Source of the DNA: Wenyingzhuangia heitensis | GTDB lineage: Bacteria; Bacteroidota; Bacteroidia; Flavobacteriales; Flavobacteriaceae | Length of the DNA: 64,000 bases | NCBI RefSeq assembly: GCF_011762155.1 | Contig: NZ_JAASQL010000001.1 | Span: 1,954,251 to 2,018,250 of the forward strand | Direction of reading: 5' to 3' | In this document: piece by piece, positions 51,148-60,862 of the stretch | Numbering within the stretch: the stretch's first letter is position 1 | Layout: each line of letters opens with the position of its first letter | Position numbers and translations under genes: made by a program | The notes under the pieces: generated by a model | Database searches by the model: none | What the model saw: the letters and a program-made list of their open reading frames with translations, nothing else | Told to the model about the DNA's origin: nothing

Positions 51148-52296
51148 TTAGTAAATGTTTCCTCCAACAGGCAATTCACTTGGGACTTTTTTAGGAATAC
51201 TTTTATCGTAATCTTCGGAGTTTAGGCTATTAAAAAAGGAAAGTATTGGAGACATGTCTTTCCCTTTTAAATTTATTTGACTGACCAAACTATCAAGTTG
51301 ACTAATATTGGGGTTTTGAGATTTTCCGTTGGAAATATCTTCATAAAACTCCAATACTTTTTTTAAGCTGGTTAGTTTTCCATTGTGCATATAAGGTGCT
51401 GTGTGCCTTAAGTTTCGTAAGGATGGAGTTCTAAATCCATAGGTTTTGTTAAAACCATCGTCAGAAAAACCTAGTTTTTCATTGTCTATAACACCAAGTG
51501 CATGTATTTTAAAATCACTAAACATGGGACCTGAATGGCATTGATGACATTTTGCTTTTTTAAACAATTTAAATCCTTGTTTTTCTACTTCAGACAATGC
51601 GTTATTGTCTCCCGCTATAAATTTATCAAACCTAGAATTTGGTGTGGTAAGTGTTCTTTCAAAACTGGCAATGGCTTTAAGAATATTTGTGCTGTCTATT
51701 TTTTTATTTTCAGGAAAGGCTAAAGAAAATAAATTTTTGTACTCTTTTATTTTAGTTAATCTATTTACAATAGTATCTAAAGCATGGTCTTCTTTAATAG
51801 TTGTACCTCTCATTTCTTCCAAAGATAAAATAGGTAACAAAGCTTGTCCTTCTAAACTAACAGCTCTATTGTCCCAAAACATAGGAGATGTTTCGGCATT
51901 GTATGTTCCATTACTATTAATTCCGTTATAAGCAGTGTTTAAAATCGTATGAGCGTTTCGTTTTGTATGCGGAATATTGTTAGGGATTTTAAATCTTCTA
52001 TTTCTACCAATTCCGATACCATTAACACCAATAGAAAGGTCTAAAGGTTCTGCATAACCATAATCTGGATGATGACATGTAGCACAAGCCACATCTTTAT
52101 TTCCCGATAAAATAGGATCGTAAAAAAGAAGTTTCCCTAATTTTATTTTATCGGGAGTAGAAATGTTGTTACTAGGTTCTATAATTTTAGTAGGTAGAGC
52201 TCTATATTGGGCTACCGTTTCTTTTTGTTCCATTTTGGTGGTGCAACTCACACAAATTAAGAATATTATAAAATTATAGAATTTAATATGTTTCAT
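51148..52296 (-). CDS. di-heme cytochrome c peroxidase / MauG family lipoprotein
   Basis: 382 aa. The signal FIIFLICVSCTTK carries a lipid cysteine, so it is a periplasmic lipoprotein. Two heme c sites are visible: CATCHHPDYGYAEP (about residues 73-77) and KKAKCHQCHSGPMFSD (about 250). GFRTPSLRNLRHTAPYMHNGKLTSL is the C-terminal family signature. Members reduce H2O2 with c-type cytochromes or oxidise other substrates, as MauG does. It is the last gene of the DUF1553/DUF1501 operon, directly abutting the preceding stop codon. Confidence 0.9.
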   Translation of the reverse strand: MKHIKFYNFIIFLICVSCTTKMEQKETVAQYRALPTKIIEPSNNISTPDKIKLGKLLFYDPILSGNKDVACATCHHPDYGYAEPLDLSIGVNGIGIGRNRRFKIPNNIPHTKRNAHTILNTAYNGINSNGTYNAETSPMFWDNRAVSLEGQALLPILSLEEMRGTTIKEDHALDTIVNRLTKIKEYKNLFSLAFPENKKIDSTNILKAIASFERTLTTPNSRFDKFIAGDNNALSEVEKQGFKLFKKAKCHQCHSGPMFSDFKIHALGVIDNEKLGFSDDGFNKTYGFRTPSLRNLRHTAPYMHNGKLTSLKKVLEFYEDISNGKSQNPNISQLDSLVSQINLKGKDMSPILSFFNSLNSEDYDKSIPKKVPSELPVGGNIY

Positions 52297-53676
52297 TTAT
52301 TTAGTAACTCCTAAATGTAGTTTTACAGTAGCGTTTTTTTGTTTAAACTCTTCAATATCTTTGTCTGTTACTTTTGTTTTCCAAACATAAACATTTTGTA
52401 AACTTTTAAAGTTCAATAAAGAAGCAAAAGATTCTTTACTTACCTCAGTACCATAAAGATTTAAACTTTTAAGCGTTTCTATTGCTTTTAATTCTTCAAT
52501 TCCTTTATCTGTAATCGCATTTTTGTTTAAATACAACTGTCTTAAGTTTTTAAACTGAGCAATGGTTTTTAAATGTGTATCTGTTACTTGATTATCTTGT
52601 AAAGACAACCATAAAACATTGTCTTTAATCACAGCCAATTGTTCCAATAATTTTGTGGTTTCTTCTGATGTTTTTGAGGTTTTAGTAGGCAATACCACAT
52701 CATAAATTCCAGAATCATACACCAATTCTCTAATGGTAAAACCAGCATTAGCCAAACGAACTACAGCTGTACTATCTGCAGGTTGTACGGTAGGTAAGGT
52801 TTCTTTAGCATGTTCTCCTAAATTTAAATAAGCCAAGGCTGTTTTTAAAATTTCATCTTTTTCTTCTGAGGCTACTAACTTTACAGTAAAATCTGCTTTG
52901 GCACTTTTAATCCAAAAACTAAGCAGGCTAATTTCTTCTTCAGTTAATGGAGTTTTTCCATCTGGTGGCATAAATTCTTTATCATCATGAGCCAAAGTAA
53001 CTCTATGAAATACTCCTGATTCTTTTAGATCTCCCGGTACAATGGCCAATCCTTTTTTTCCTCCTTTTAAAATGTTTTCAGCATTGTTTAAAGACAAACC
53101 ACCTTTCTTTTTTGATGGATTGTGACAACTCATACATTTTTCTTCTAGAATAGGATAAATAACATGATCGAATAAAACGACATCATTTACAGTTTTAGGA
53201 GGAGCTGTTTTTTCTGGCTTTTCTCCAAAAGGAGCATATTTTGTTAAATAATCAGCACCGTGAGTCAAATTTCCTCCATAATGACCTGTAACACTAATTA
53301 AAACAACTAAAAAAGTAAGTGTTGCAATATTTGCTTTAAAACCTTTCAGTTTGATGAATTTAATTTTATCAATGCTAATTAACCAAGCAATTAAAGTAAA
53401 GGTAGTTGTTGCAATTCCAAACCAAAAGTGACCATCTAACATAGGTCCATCATACTCTCCGCTAGAGGCTAACATGTATCCTAACAAACAGGCTTTTGCA
53501 GCAGTAATTGCTCCAAACAAAAGAGCATAAGGAATAGCTGCTCTTAATTCTTTTAAATTTTTCCATTTGCTTAAAATTTCTAAAAGAAAAGCAAACATGA
53601 TAAATCCAATAGGTAAGTGGACAATTAATGGATGAAATCTTCCTAAAAAGAATACAATATCTGGTACTTCGTTCAT
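52297..53676 (-). CDS. DUF2231 membrane protein fused to cytochrome c and LRR domains
   Basis: 459 aa. Residues 1-140 are four membrane helices of a DUF2231-like domain (FHPLIVHLPIGFIMFAFLLEIL with two conserved histidines). A planctomycete-type cytochrome c domain follows (about 165-255: HVIYPILEEKCMSCHNPSKKKGGL, EFMPPDGKTPLTEEEI). The C-terminal 130 residues are leucine-rich repeats (LRQLYLNKNAITDKGIEELK, LKSLNLYGTEVSKESF). The combination joins a membrane anchor, an electron carrier and a protein-binding surface. It is the fourth gene of the DUF1553 operon and its stop abuts the peroxidase start. Confidence 0.82.
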   Translation of the reverse strand: MNEVPDIVFFLGRFHPLIVHLPIGFIMFAFLLEILSKWKNLKELRAAIPYALLFGAITAAKACLLGYMLASSGEYDGPMLDGHFWFGIATTTFTLIAWLISIDKIKFIKLKGFKANIATLTFLVVLISVTGHYGGNLTHGADYLTKYAPFGEKPEKTAPPKTVNDVVLFDHVIYPILEEKCMSCHNPSKKKGGLSLNNAENILKGGKKGLAIVPGDLKESGVFHRVTLAHDDKEFMPPDGKTPLTEEEISLLSFWIKSAKADFTVKLVASEEKDEILKTALAYLNLGEHAKETLPTVQPADSTAVVRLANAGFTIRELVYDSGIYDVVLPTKTSKTSEETTKLLEQLAVIKDNVLWLSLQDNQVTDTHLKTIAQFKNLRQLYLNKNAITDKGIEELKAIETLKSLNLYGTEVSKESFASLLNFKSLQNVYVWKTKVTDKDIEEFKQKNATVKLHLGVTK

Positions 53677-53745
53677 TTTGTTACAGTGTTTAACACCTCA
53701 CAAATTAGTTGCAAGGCATATAATAGTTTAGTTGTTTTAGTTTGT

Positions 53746-54855
53746 TTAGATTCTCTCTAATTTTAAAGGGGGAGTTTTGTCTGCTCTCCACTGGCATACA
53801 TACAGGTTTTTGTCGTTATCTACACAAACATCATGACCATGAGAAATAGGTCTGTCTGTCAATTGATACGATTTTTGCAATTCTCTACCTACATAAAGTG
53901 GAGCGGTAGCACCTGGGTTTGATACCACAGTATCTCCTTCTAAAATGGTAACAAAACCAGTAGGTTGTGTCCAGTTTGTTTTTCCTACTTCAGGTTGAGA
54001 CCAACATACACCTGCGTATAAGTTTTTATCATCAAAAACAGGTCTACAAACTTGCATGTTAGGTAAATGTAATGTTTTAATGTATTTCCCATCCAAAGTA
54101 AACCACTTAAAACAAGCTTGACTTCTAGAAGTAACCACCACCATTGGGTTTCCTTTTTCACGATAATCTATAGCCACACCGTGTGCACTTTTAATCAAGT
54201 AATTTTTATCAGGATTGTCGTGTCCTCCCCAATGTCTAATGTATCTTCCGTTGGCATCGTACTGAATAATTCTACTCATTCCATATCCATCGGCTACATA
54301 AATATCTCCGTTAGGTCCAATAGCAGTTTCGGTAGGGCAAAAAGATTCTCCCGGTTTGTAAACTCCAATAGTTTGCGGATGTCCTATGTCAAAAACCACA
54401 CGACCATCCATAGTTGTTTTGGTTATGCGACCGTTGTGTTTTGTCCATTTTCCTACTTTGTTTAAAAACCAACCAGAATCTGCTAAAAACAAAAATTCCT
54501 CACCACCTTCATCAGAAATGGTTAAACCATGACCTCCAGGATATGCAGTTCCCCAACTGTCTAATACATTACCAGATTTATCAAAAATAATAATGTTGTT
54601 TTGTGGATGGTCTCCAATCATAACCAACCTACCTTTGCTGTCCATTTGCATTTCATGACAGTTTAACAAAGGAGTTTCTATAGAACTCATTTGACCCCAT
54701 TCTCTTACTAACTTATATTGATAATCTCCATGACCTAAGATGATATCATCTTTGGTGGATTTTTTCATCATATGAAATCCAAAGTTTGGAGTAACGGCCA
54801 ATGCTGCACCTGCTAAGGTTGTTTTTTTGATAAAGCTTCTACGTGATTCTGACAT
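53746..54855 (-). CDS. Tat-exported NHL/6-bladed beta-propeller protein
   Basis: 369 aa. Twin-arginine signal SESRRSFIKKTTLAGAALAV. The mature part is an NHL-repeat propeller: MQMDSKGRLVMIGDHPQNNIIIFDKSGNVLDSWG, GPNGDIYVADGYGMSRIIQYDANGRYIRHWGG, AHGVAIDYR, FTLDGKYIKTLHLP, GHDVCVDNDKNLYVCQW. Propellers of this kind include peptidylglycine-alpha-hydroxyglycine lyase-like and other carbohydrate or lactone enzymes. The specific role is unknown. It ends 69 bp before the DUF2231 start and begins 10 bp after the DUF1501 gene. Confidence 0.85.
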   Translation of the reverse strand: MSESRRSFIKKTTLAGAALAVTPNFGFHMMKKSTKDDIILGHGDYQYKLVREWGQMSSIETPLLNCHEMQMDSKGRLVMIGDHPQNNIIIFDKSGNVLDSWGTAYPGGHGLTISDEGGEEFLFLADSGWFLNKVGKWTKHNGRITKTTMDGRVVFDIGHPQTIGVYKPGESFCPTETAIGPNGDIYVADGYGMSRIIQYDANGRYIRHWGGHDNPDKNYLIKSAHGVAIDYREKGNPMVVVTSRSQACFKWFTLDGKYIKTLHLPNMQVCRPVFDDKNLYAGVCWSQPEVGKTNWTQPTGFVTILEGDTVVSNPGATAPLYVGRELQKSYQLTDRPISHGHDVCVDNDKNLYVCQWRADKTPPLKLERI

Positions 54856-54865
54856 TGATTTTTTA

Positions 54866-56383
54866 TTAAGTTAATAGGTCTTTTACTACATGTCCGTGTA
54901 CATCTGTTAAACGATAACGTCTACCTTGATGTTTAAATGTAAGTTTTTCATGATCTACACCAAATAAATGGAGTAGGGTTGCATGAAAATCGTGAACATG
55001 CACAGGATCTTTTACTACGTTATAACTAAAGTCATCTGTTTCTCCAAAACTAAACCCTGGTTTTACTCCAGCACCTGCCATCCACATAGTAAAGGCTTTT
55101 GGGTGATGGTCTCTACCGTAATTTGTTTCTGTTAATTGCCCTTGTGAGTAAACTGTTCTACCAAATTCACCTCCCCAAACAACTAGCGTATCTTCTAACA
55201 TACCACGTTGCTTTAAATCTTTAATTAAAGCAGCTGTGGCTTGGTCTGTTTTTCTTGATTGACTTTTTACTCCTCCTGGACAATAGTTGTGTTGATCCCA
55301 ACCTTGGTGATACAATTGTACAAATTTAACTCCTTTTTCTAATAGCTTTCTGGCCATTAAACAGTTGGCTGCATACGTACCTGAATCTCTACTGTCTTTC
55401 CCATACATTTCAAAAATATGGTCTGGTTCATCGCTAATATCCGTTACCTCTGGTACGGATGTTTGCATTTTAAAAGCCATTTCGTACTGAGACATTCTTG
55501 CTTGTATTTCTGGATCTCCGTAAGAATCTGTTTGCAAATCATTTAAATGACTTAAATAATCTAACATATGTCTTCTGTCGTGTCCGTCATAATTTTCAGG
55601 ATCACTTAAATACAATACAGGGTCTTTTCCAGATCTAAACTGAACTCCTTGGTGTTCTGATGGCAAAAATCCATTTCCCCATAAACTTGCATTTAAAGGT
55701 TGACCTTTTCCATTTTTAGAGACTAGAGAAATAAAAGTAGGTAAGTTTTCATTGTCAGAACCCAATCCATAACTTAACCAAGATCCAATAGAAGGTCTAC
55801 CAGGTAATTGGTTTCCTGTTTGCATAAATGTAATGGCAGGAGTATGGTTAATTTGATCTGTTTGCATTCCTTTTATAAAGCACAAATCATCTACAACTTC
55901 TGATAAATACGGCATGGCATCACTAACCCACGCTCTAGATTCTCCATATTGTTTAAACTTAAAAGTAGAAGGAGCAATGGGTAGTGTACTTTGCGCACCA
56001 CTCATTCCTGTTAATCGTTGTCCTCCAATTACAGAGTCTGGTAACTCTTTACCAAACATGTCTGTTAATTTAGGTTTATAGTCAAACAAATCCATTTGTG
56101 AAGGTCCCCCGCTTTGAAACAAATAAATAACTCTTTTTGCTTTTGGTAGGTGGTGCGGTAATCCTAATCTATTTTTATTATATGCTTTTAGAATTTCTTC
56201 AGGACTACTTTGTGGTGTTACGTTAGCAAATAGTTTTTCAGCTCCCAAAAGATTACTTAGAGCCAAAGCTCCTAAACCTAAAGATGTTTTTTTTAAGAAA
56301 TGTCTTCTATCAATTTGCTTTTCAATTTCTTGCAAATCTCTATTATTAGACCTTAATTTTTTATGTTCATGATTATTGCACAT
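54866..56383 (-). CDS. Tat-exported DUF1501 protein
   Basis: About 505 aa from ATG 56383 (MCNNHEHKKLRSNN). An in-frame ATG at 56431 overlaps the DUF1553 gene by 23 bp and cannot be excluded. Tat signal DRRHFLKKTSLGLGALALSNLLG. The body is DUF1501, a family related to the alkaline-phosphatase/sulfatase fold: KRVIYLFQSGGPSQMDLFDYKPKL, FIKGMQTDQINHTPAITFMQTG, WGGEFGRTVYSQGQ and GRDHHPKAFTMWMAGAGVKPG. Family members act in the periplasm and are nearly always paired with DUF1553, as here. Enzymatic activity is undefined. Confidence 0.9.
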   Translation of the reverse strand: MCNNHEHKKLRSNNRDLQEIEKQIDRRHFLKKTSLGLGALALSNLLGAEKLFANVTPQSSPEEILKAYNKNRLGLPHHLPKAKRVIYLFQSGGPSQMDLFDYKPKLTDMFGKELPDSVIGGQRLTGMSGAQSTLPIAPSTFKFKQYGESRAWVSDAMPYLSEVVDDLCFIKGMQTDQINHTPAITFMQTGNQLPGRPSIGSWLSYGLGSDNENLPTFISLVSKNGKGQPLNASLWGNGFLPSEHQGVQFRSGKDPVLYLSDPENYDGHDRRHMLDYLSHLNDLQTDSYGDPEIQARMSQYEMAFKMQTSVPEVTDISDEPDHIFEMYGKDSRDSGTYAANCLMARKLLEKGVKFVQLYHQGWDQHNYCPGGVKSQSRKTDQATAALIKDLKQRGMLEDTLVVWGGEFGRTVYSQGQLTETNYGRDHHPKAFTMWMAGAGVKPGFSFGETDDFSYNVVKDPVHVHDFHATLLHLFGVDHEKLTFKHQGRRYRLTDVHGHVVKDLLT

Positions 56384-56408
56384 ACTGTTTTTATTTAGAG
56401 GTTCTAAA

Positions 56409-59400
56409 TTATCTTTTTGTAATGGTTGCATCAGAGTTTAATATTGTACTTGCGACCACAGCACCTGATGCAACTAATGCTTTGTCTTTTATTTCTTTTA
56501 TTTTAAATTCACCCGTATTTAACCAACCTTTTGTTTTTTCTGGGTACTTTTTAAATTTAGTGTATTCTGTTTCTTGAAGTTTGCTTAACAACTCCAGTTC
56601 TTTAGGAGAAATACTTCTACCTGTTAATCTTCTAAAGGCTTGTTTTATTCCTTCTGTTGTATTGGTAGCATCACTAATTTGTTTACCAATTAGTCTAGAA
56701 GCTTCTACATAAGTAGGATCATTTAAAATAACCAAAGCTTGCAATGGTGTGTTTGTATTTTGTCTTCTAGAAGAACATAATTCTCGGGTAGGAGCATCAA
56801 ACGTTGCAATGGTTGGGTTGGGTACACTACGTTTCCAAATAGTATACATACTTCTTCTAAACAAACCTTCCATACCATCTTGTACATACGTATCTCCATT
56901 TACTTTCCATAAACCTTTTGGTTGATAAGGTCTTACGCTTTCTCCTCCAATTTTATCATTTAATAAACCAGAAGCAAATAAAGCATTGTCTCTTAACATT
57001 TCTCCAGAAAGTCTTACAGAAGGTCCTCTTGCTAATAAAATATTATCTATGTCTATTTCAGCTAATTGCTTTGTAATAGAGGAACTTTGTTGATAGGTAT
57101 GAGACATCATAATGGTTTTGTGTAATTTTTTTATATCCCAACCAGACTCTATGAATGATGTTGCCAACCAATCTAACAATTTAGGGTGACTAGGAATTTC
57201 TCCTTGGTTTCCAAAATCTTCAGAAGTATTTACTATTCCTCTTCCAAAAAGGTTTTGCCAATATCTGTTAACAGCAACTCTAGCAGTTAAAGGATGTTTT
57301 TTATCAGTAATCCATTTGGCAAGTCCCAATCTGTTTTTAGGTAATTTATCATCTATTGGATAAATTCTTTCTGGTACGTTAGGGAAAACAGAATCTGCAG
57401 GAGAATCGTAATTTCCTCTTTCTAAAAGATAAGTTTGTCTGTTTAACTTACTTTCTTTCAAAACCATAATCTGCTGAATAGGATCTATACTATCTGCTAA
57501 TACAGTTCTTTCCTTTTCTAATTTGTGCAGTGTTTTGTTATACGTTTTAGAGTTAGAAGCAATGTAATAATCCGTTAAAGATTGTTTTTCGTCCTTATTT
57601 AAATCGGCATAAGATTTTGTTTTAAGTGCTTTTAATTTTTTAGGGTTAGCAATTTGTAAAACTTCAATTTCTGTTAACTCTTTATCAAAAACTAATAAAT
57701 CATCAACTACAGCACCTTTAATTCCTTTTCCTCTCCATACAGCTCCAATACGAAGTCCTGGTTCCAGTTTTGGACTATTTTCATACAGCCTTAATCCGTG
57801 AAAAATAATGTCTTTATATAGGTTATCAAAAATCGTTTTGGTTTCTTGTTTTTCACCTTCTACATATATAGAGACTCCATTAGCCTTACTAGAACCATCG
57901 TAAGTCATAGTTAACTGTATCCATTGTTCTTTAGGAACATCATTTAAAGATTGAACTACAATAGAATTGTCTGGGTATGCATGTGCTAACAAAGCTTCTA
58001 ACTTATTATCTTTTACTTTTAAGTGGTATCCTCTAAAACTGTGTAATTCTGGACTGTTCATTTTATGAAAAACAACACCCTCTTTTAAGTCTTTAGGAAT
58101 AAATACCTGGATACCAATACTAAATGCTTGACTTCTTTGAAAGATTCCAATTTTATCTAAATCTAACCAAGTATCTCCGTTCATAGTCAATCCTTTTCCA
58201 TTTTTACCTTTGGCTAAGACTACAGGCTCGTTTTTAGCAAACTGTTGTCTCATTTGGATTTTATTCTTTCCGTTTCCTCCAACTTTGTTTACAATTTTTT
58301 TGCTGTTAAAATCAAACTCGGCAATTAATCCTTTAGGTCTTGTTTGTGTAGAAATGGTTTTATATGCGTTTTTGACAATCCAGTTATTGGCTTTTTCACT
58401 TTCTTTAGAAACGGTTGTTTCTAATTCCTTTTCGGTAGTGTTTACAATTCCTTTTAAATAAGCCAAAACTTCTTCTTGTTGCTTGGTAGGTAACATCATG
58501 GCAGGGACTGGTGTTGCGTTGTCCCAAGGAATTAAACCTGTTTCATCAACATTGTTAAAAAAAGCATACAATTCAAAGTAATCTTTTTGAGAAATTGGAT
58601 CGTATTTGTGATCGTGACATTTTGCACATGCATAAGACAAACCTAAAATACCTTGACTTACGGTGGCTGTTCTATCTGCTACGTATTCAGATCTAAATTC
58701 TTCATCAATAATTCCCCCTTCAATATTTTGTGGGTGTAATCTGTTAAAGGTTGTTGCTAGTCTTTGTTCACGTGTTGCGTTAGGTATTAAGTCTCCCGCA
58801 ATTTGCCACTCTATAAACTGATCGTATGGCATGTTATTGTTAAAAGATTTAATCACCCAATCTCTCCAAGGAGAAGTATCTCTATATCTATCATTACTAT
58901 ATCCGTGAGTATCTGCGTATCTGGCAACATCCATCCAGTCCAAAGTCATTCTTTCTCCAAAATGAGGAGAATCCAATAAACGATCTATTTGTTTTTCAAA
59001 AGCATTTTCTGATTTGTCATTTACAAATGCATCTAATTCCTCTAATGTAGGAGGTAAGCCTGTTAAATCTAAAGAGGCTCTTCTTAACAACACTTCTTTG
59101 TCAGCTTGTTTAGATGGGGTTATTTTTTTGCGTTCTAATTTAGCAACTACAAAATTATCTATAGGGTTTTTTACCGATGTTGTATTTGTTACTTTAGGAA
59201 CTTCTGGTTTTTTTGGAGTTTCAAAAGCCCAGTGTTTTTTATATTCAGCACCTTGTTCTATCCATTTTATTAAAACAGCTTTTTCGTAATTGCTTAAGGA
59301 TAAGTGAGATTCGGGAGTTGGCATAATTGTTTTTTTATCTTCAGATAAAATCCTAATAACCAATTCAGATTCACCTATATCGCCAGGTTTGATAGCTACT

Positions 59401-59645
59401 TTTCCAGGGCTTTTTTCTAACTCACCATAAGCAGTTTCTGCTGTATGCAATTGTAATCCACCATATATTTTAGCTTTGTCGGGTCCGTGACATAAAAAAC
59501 ATTTATCCGAAAGAATGGGTTTAACATCTTGGTTAAAATCCATTTTTTTAGGTAGTTTTTTGTAAGCCATTTCTACTTCTTGTGGAATAGATGGTCCACA
59601 GGAAATAACTAAAAACGTGCTAATTGCGTATAGTAAATGTTTCAT
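56409..59645 (-). CDS. DUF1549/DUF1553 lipoprotein with cytochrome c and LamG domains
   Basis: 1078 aa. Lipoprotein signal STFLVISCGPS. Cytochrome-like domain at about 35-120 (DVKPILSDKCFLCHGPDKAKIYGGLQLH). DUF1549 follows (LRRASLDLTGLPPTLEELDAFV, ... WMDVARYADTHGYSNDRYRD, YACAKCHDHKYDPISQKDYYE-like motif with a second CxxCH). A LamG-type jelly roll sits at about 430-630 (WLDLDKIGIFQRSQAFSIG, EGEKQETKTIF). DUF1553 is C-terminal (RVAVNRYWQNLFGRGIVNTSEDFG, MMSHTYQQSS, FDAPTRELCSSRRQNTNTPLQALVILND). First gene of the operon, opposite the AraC gene. Probably binds a polymer and carries electrons; substrate unknown. Confidence 0.9.
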   Translation of the reverse strand: MKHLLYAISTFLVISCGPSIPQEVEMAYKKLPKKMDFNQDVKPILSDKCFLCHGPDKAKIYGGLQLHTAETAYGELEKSPGKVAIKPGDIGESELVIRILSEDKKTIMPTPESHLSLSNYEKAVLIKWIEQGAEYKKHWAFETPKKPEVPKVTNTTSVKNPIDNFVVAKLERKKITPSKQADKEVLLRRASLDLTGLPPTLEELDAFVNDKSENAFEKQIDRLLDSPHFGERMTLDWMDVARYADTHGYSNDRYRDTSPWRDWVIKSFNNNMPYDQFIEWQIAGDLIPNATREQRLATTFNRLHPQNIEGGIIDEEFRSEYVADRTATVSQGILGLSYACAKCHDHKYDPISQKDYFELYAFFNNVDETGLIPWDNATPVPAMMLPTKQQEEVLAYLKGIVNTTEKELETTVSKESEKANNWIVKNAYKTISTQTRPKGLIAEFDFNSKKIVNKVGGNGKNKIQMRQQFAKNEPVVLAKGKNGKGLTMNGDTWLDLDKIGIFQRSQAFSIGIQVFIPKDLKEGVVFHKMNSPELHSFRGYHLKVKDNKLEALLAHAYPDNSIVVQSLNDVPKEQWIQLTMTYDGSSKANGVSIYVEGEKQETKTIFDNLYKDIIFHGLRLYENSPKLEPGLRIGAVWRGKGIKGAVVDDLLVFDKELTEIEVLQIANPKKLKALKTKSYADLNKDEKQSLTDYYIASNSKTYNKTLHKLEKERTVLADSIDPIQQIMVLKESKLNRQTYLLERGNYDSPADSVFPNVPERIYPIDDKLPKNRLGLAKWITDKKHPLTARVAVNRYWQNLFGRGIVNTSEDFGNQGEIPSHPKLLDWLATSFIESGWDIKKLHKTIMMSHTYQQSSSITKQLAEIDIDNILLARGPSVRLSGEMLRDNALFASGLLNDKIGGESVRPYQPKGLWKVNGDTYVQDGMEGLFRRSMYTIWKRSVPNPTIATFDAPTRELCSSRRQNTNTPLQALVILNDPTYVEASRLIGKQISDATNTTEGIKQAFRRLTGRSISPKELELLSKLQETEYTKFKKYPEKTKGWLNTGEFKIKEIKDKALVASGAVVASTILNSDATITKR

Positions 59646-59670
59646 TTATTGATTGTTGTTTCGGTATTTA

Positions 59671-59678
59671 CAAAAATA
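59671..59678 (-). promoter_or_regulatory. -7 box of the DUF1553 operon
   Basis: TATTTTTG on the minus strand fully matches TAnnTTTG, 25 bp upstream of the DUF1553 start. Confidence 0.6.
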
Positions 59679-59701
59679 GCTTGGACTCTAATGCGTTTTA
59701 T

Positions 59702-59709
59702 TATATTTG
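59702..59709 (+). promoter_or_regulatory. -7 box of the AraC regulator gene
   Basis: TATATTTG fully matches TAnnTTTG and gives a leader of about 60 nt. It lies about 24 bp from the opposing -7 box of the DUF1553 operon, so the two promoters share their control region. Confidence 0.6.
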
Positions 59710-59773
59710 TCAGATATTTTTAGGCACAAATCCGACTTAATGGTTTCCTGTTGTATTAAAATATTAATAAATT

Positions 59774-60643
59774 ATGTATAAATCTATCGAAAACATAACA
59801 TTATCCTTATTAAATATGGGATATGTTAGTTTAAATGAAAAATGGAATTACGAAAATGTAATGAGTCCATTTTTTAGAATGTATTATATAACGGAGGGTA
59901 GTGCTAAAGTCTTTCATCATAATAAGGAATACATATTAAAACCAGGTTATATGTATTTAATACCAAGTTTTACTTATAGTCATTATAAGTGTGATGTTCA
60001 TATGAATCAATATCATATTAGTTGTGTAGAAGTTTCTGAAACGGGATATTCTGTTTTCTCAACGTTAAATTTTATGTATGAAGTAAAAGCAGATCATATA
60101 AGTTTACTTTATTTTAAAAGATTGCTAGAGTTAAATCCTAATAGAGGTATTGTTAGAGATGATCCTAAAGTATATGATAATGAAGAAGGGTTGAGAGCTT
60201 TTAGAACAGAAAATCAAAAATTGTCTGAAGGAGCTTATTTAGAAACTGCCGGTTTGTTAAAAAGTATTCTGTCTAAATTTGTGGTTGCTTATAAAAAGGA
60301 GCCTACAGATAAAGATGATAAGTCTAAACTAAAAGGAGTTATTAATTTTATAGAAATTAATTTACACACTAATATAACTGTTAAAGACTTGGCTGATTCA
60401 CAAAATTTAAACGTGGATTATTTTTCTAGATTGTTTAAAAAACTATATAAAATAAGACCTAATGAATATGTTCAGAAAAAAAGAGTAGAAAGAGCACAGT
60501 TGTTATTAATAGCTTCTTCAGGTTCTTTACAAGAAATTTCTGATACAGTGGGTTTTTCTAATATTTCTTATTTTTCTAGAGTCTTTAAAAAATACACTCA
60601 TTTAAGTCCTTTGCAGTATAGAAAGGAGAATTGGAAAATATAA
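59774..60643 (+). CDS. AraC family transcriptional regulator
   Basis: 289 aa. An N-terminal cupin sensor (about 1-165: FFRMYYITEGSAKVFHHNKEYILKPGYMYLIPSFTYSHYKC) and a C-terminal AraC DNA-binding domain with two helix-turn-helix units (ITVKDLADSQNLNVDYFSRLFKKLYKIRPNEYVQKKRVERAQLLL and SLQEISDTVGFSNISYFSRVFKKYTHLSPLQYR). Divergent to, and the obvious controller of, the DUF1553-DUF1501 operon. Cupin-type AraC proteins usually sense a small sugar or acid, which suggests the operon handles a carbohydrate-derived compound. Confidence 0.92.
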   Translation: MYKSIENITLSLLNMGYVSLNEKWNYENVMSPFFRMYYITEGSAKVFHHNKEYILKPGYMYLIPSFTYSHYKCDVHMNQYHISCVEVSETGYSVFSTLNFMYEVKADHISLLYFKRLLELNPNRGIVRDDPKVYDNEEGLRAFRTENQKLSEGAYLETAGLLKSILSKFVVAYKKEPTDKDDKSKLKGVINFIEINLHTNITVKDLADSQNLNVDYFSRLFKKLYKIRPNEYVQKKRVERAQLLLIASSGSLQEISDTVGFSNISYFSRVFKKYTHLSPLQYRKENWKI

Positions 60644-60862
60644 ACTATGATATGAAATAGAAAACTACGTCTTTACGCAGTTTTTGATTATTTTTCGATG
60701 AAATGTTTTTTTTAATCGATAAACTGTCGTTAATTTGAGGTAAGAGAACGAAATGTTATTAACCTTTTATTTCTGTTAAGGACTCTTTTTAATTTAGATG
60801 TTGTGGTTTAAATTAAAAAAACAAAGTGAAATTATTCAGAAATAATAAAATTATCTAATGCT

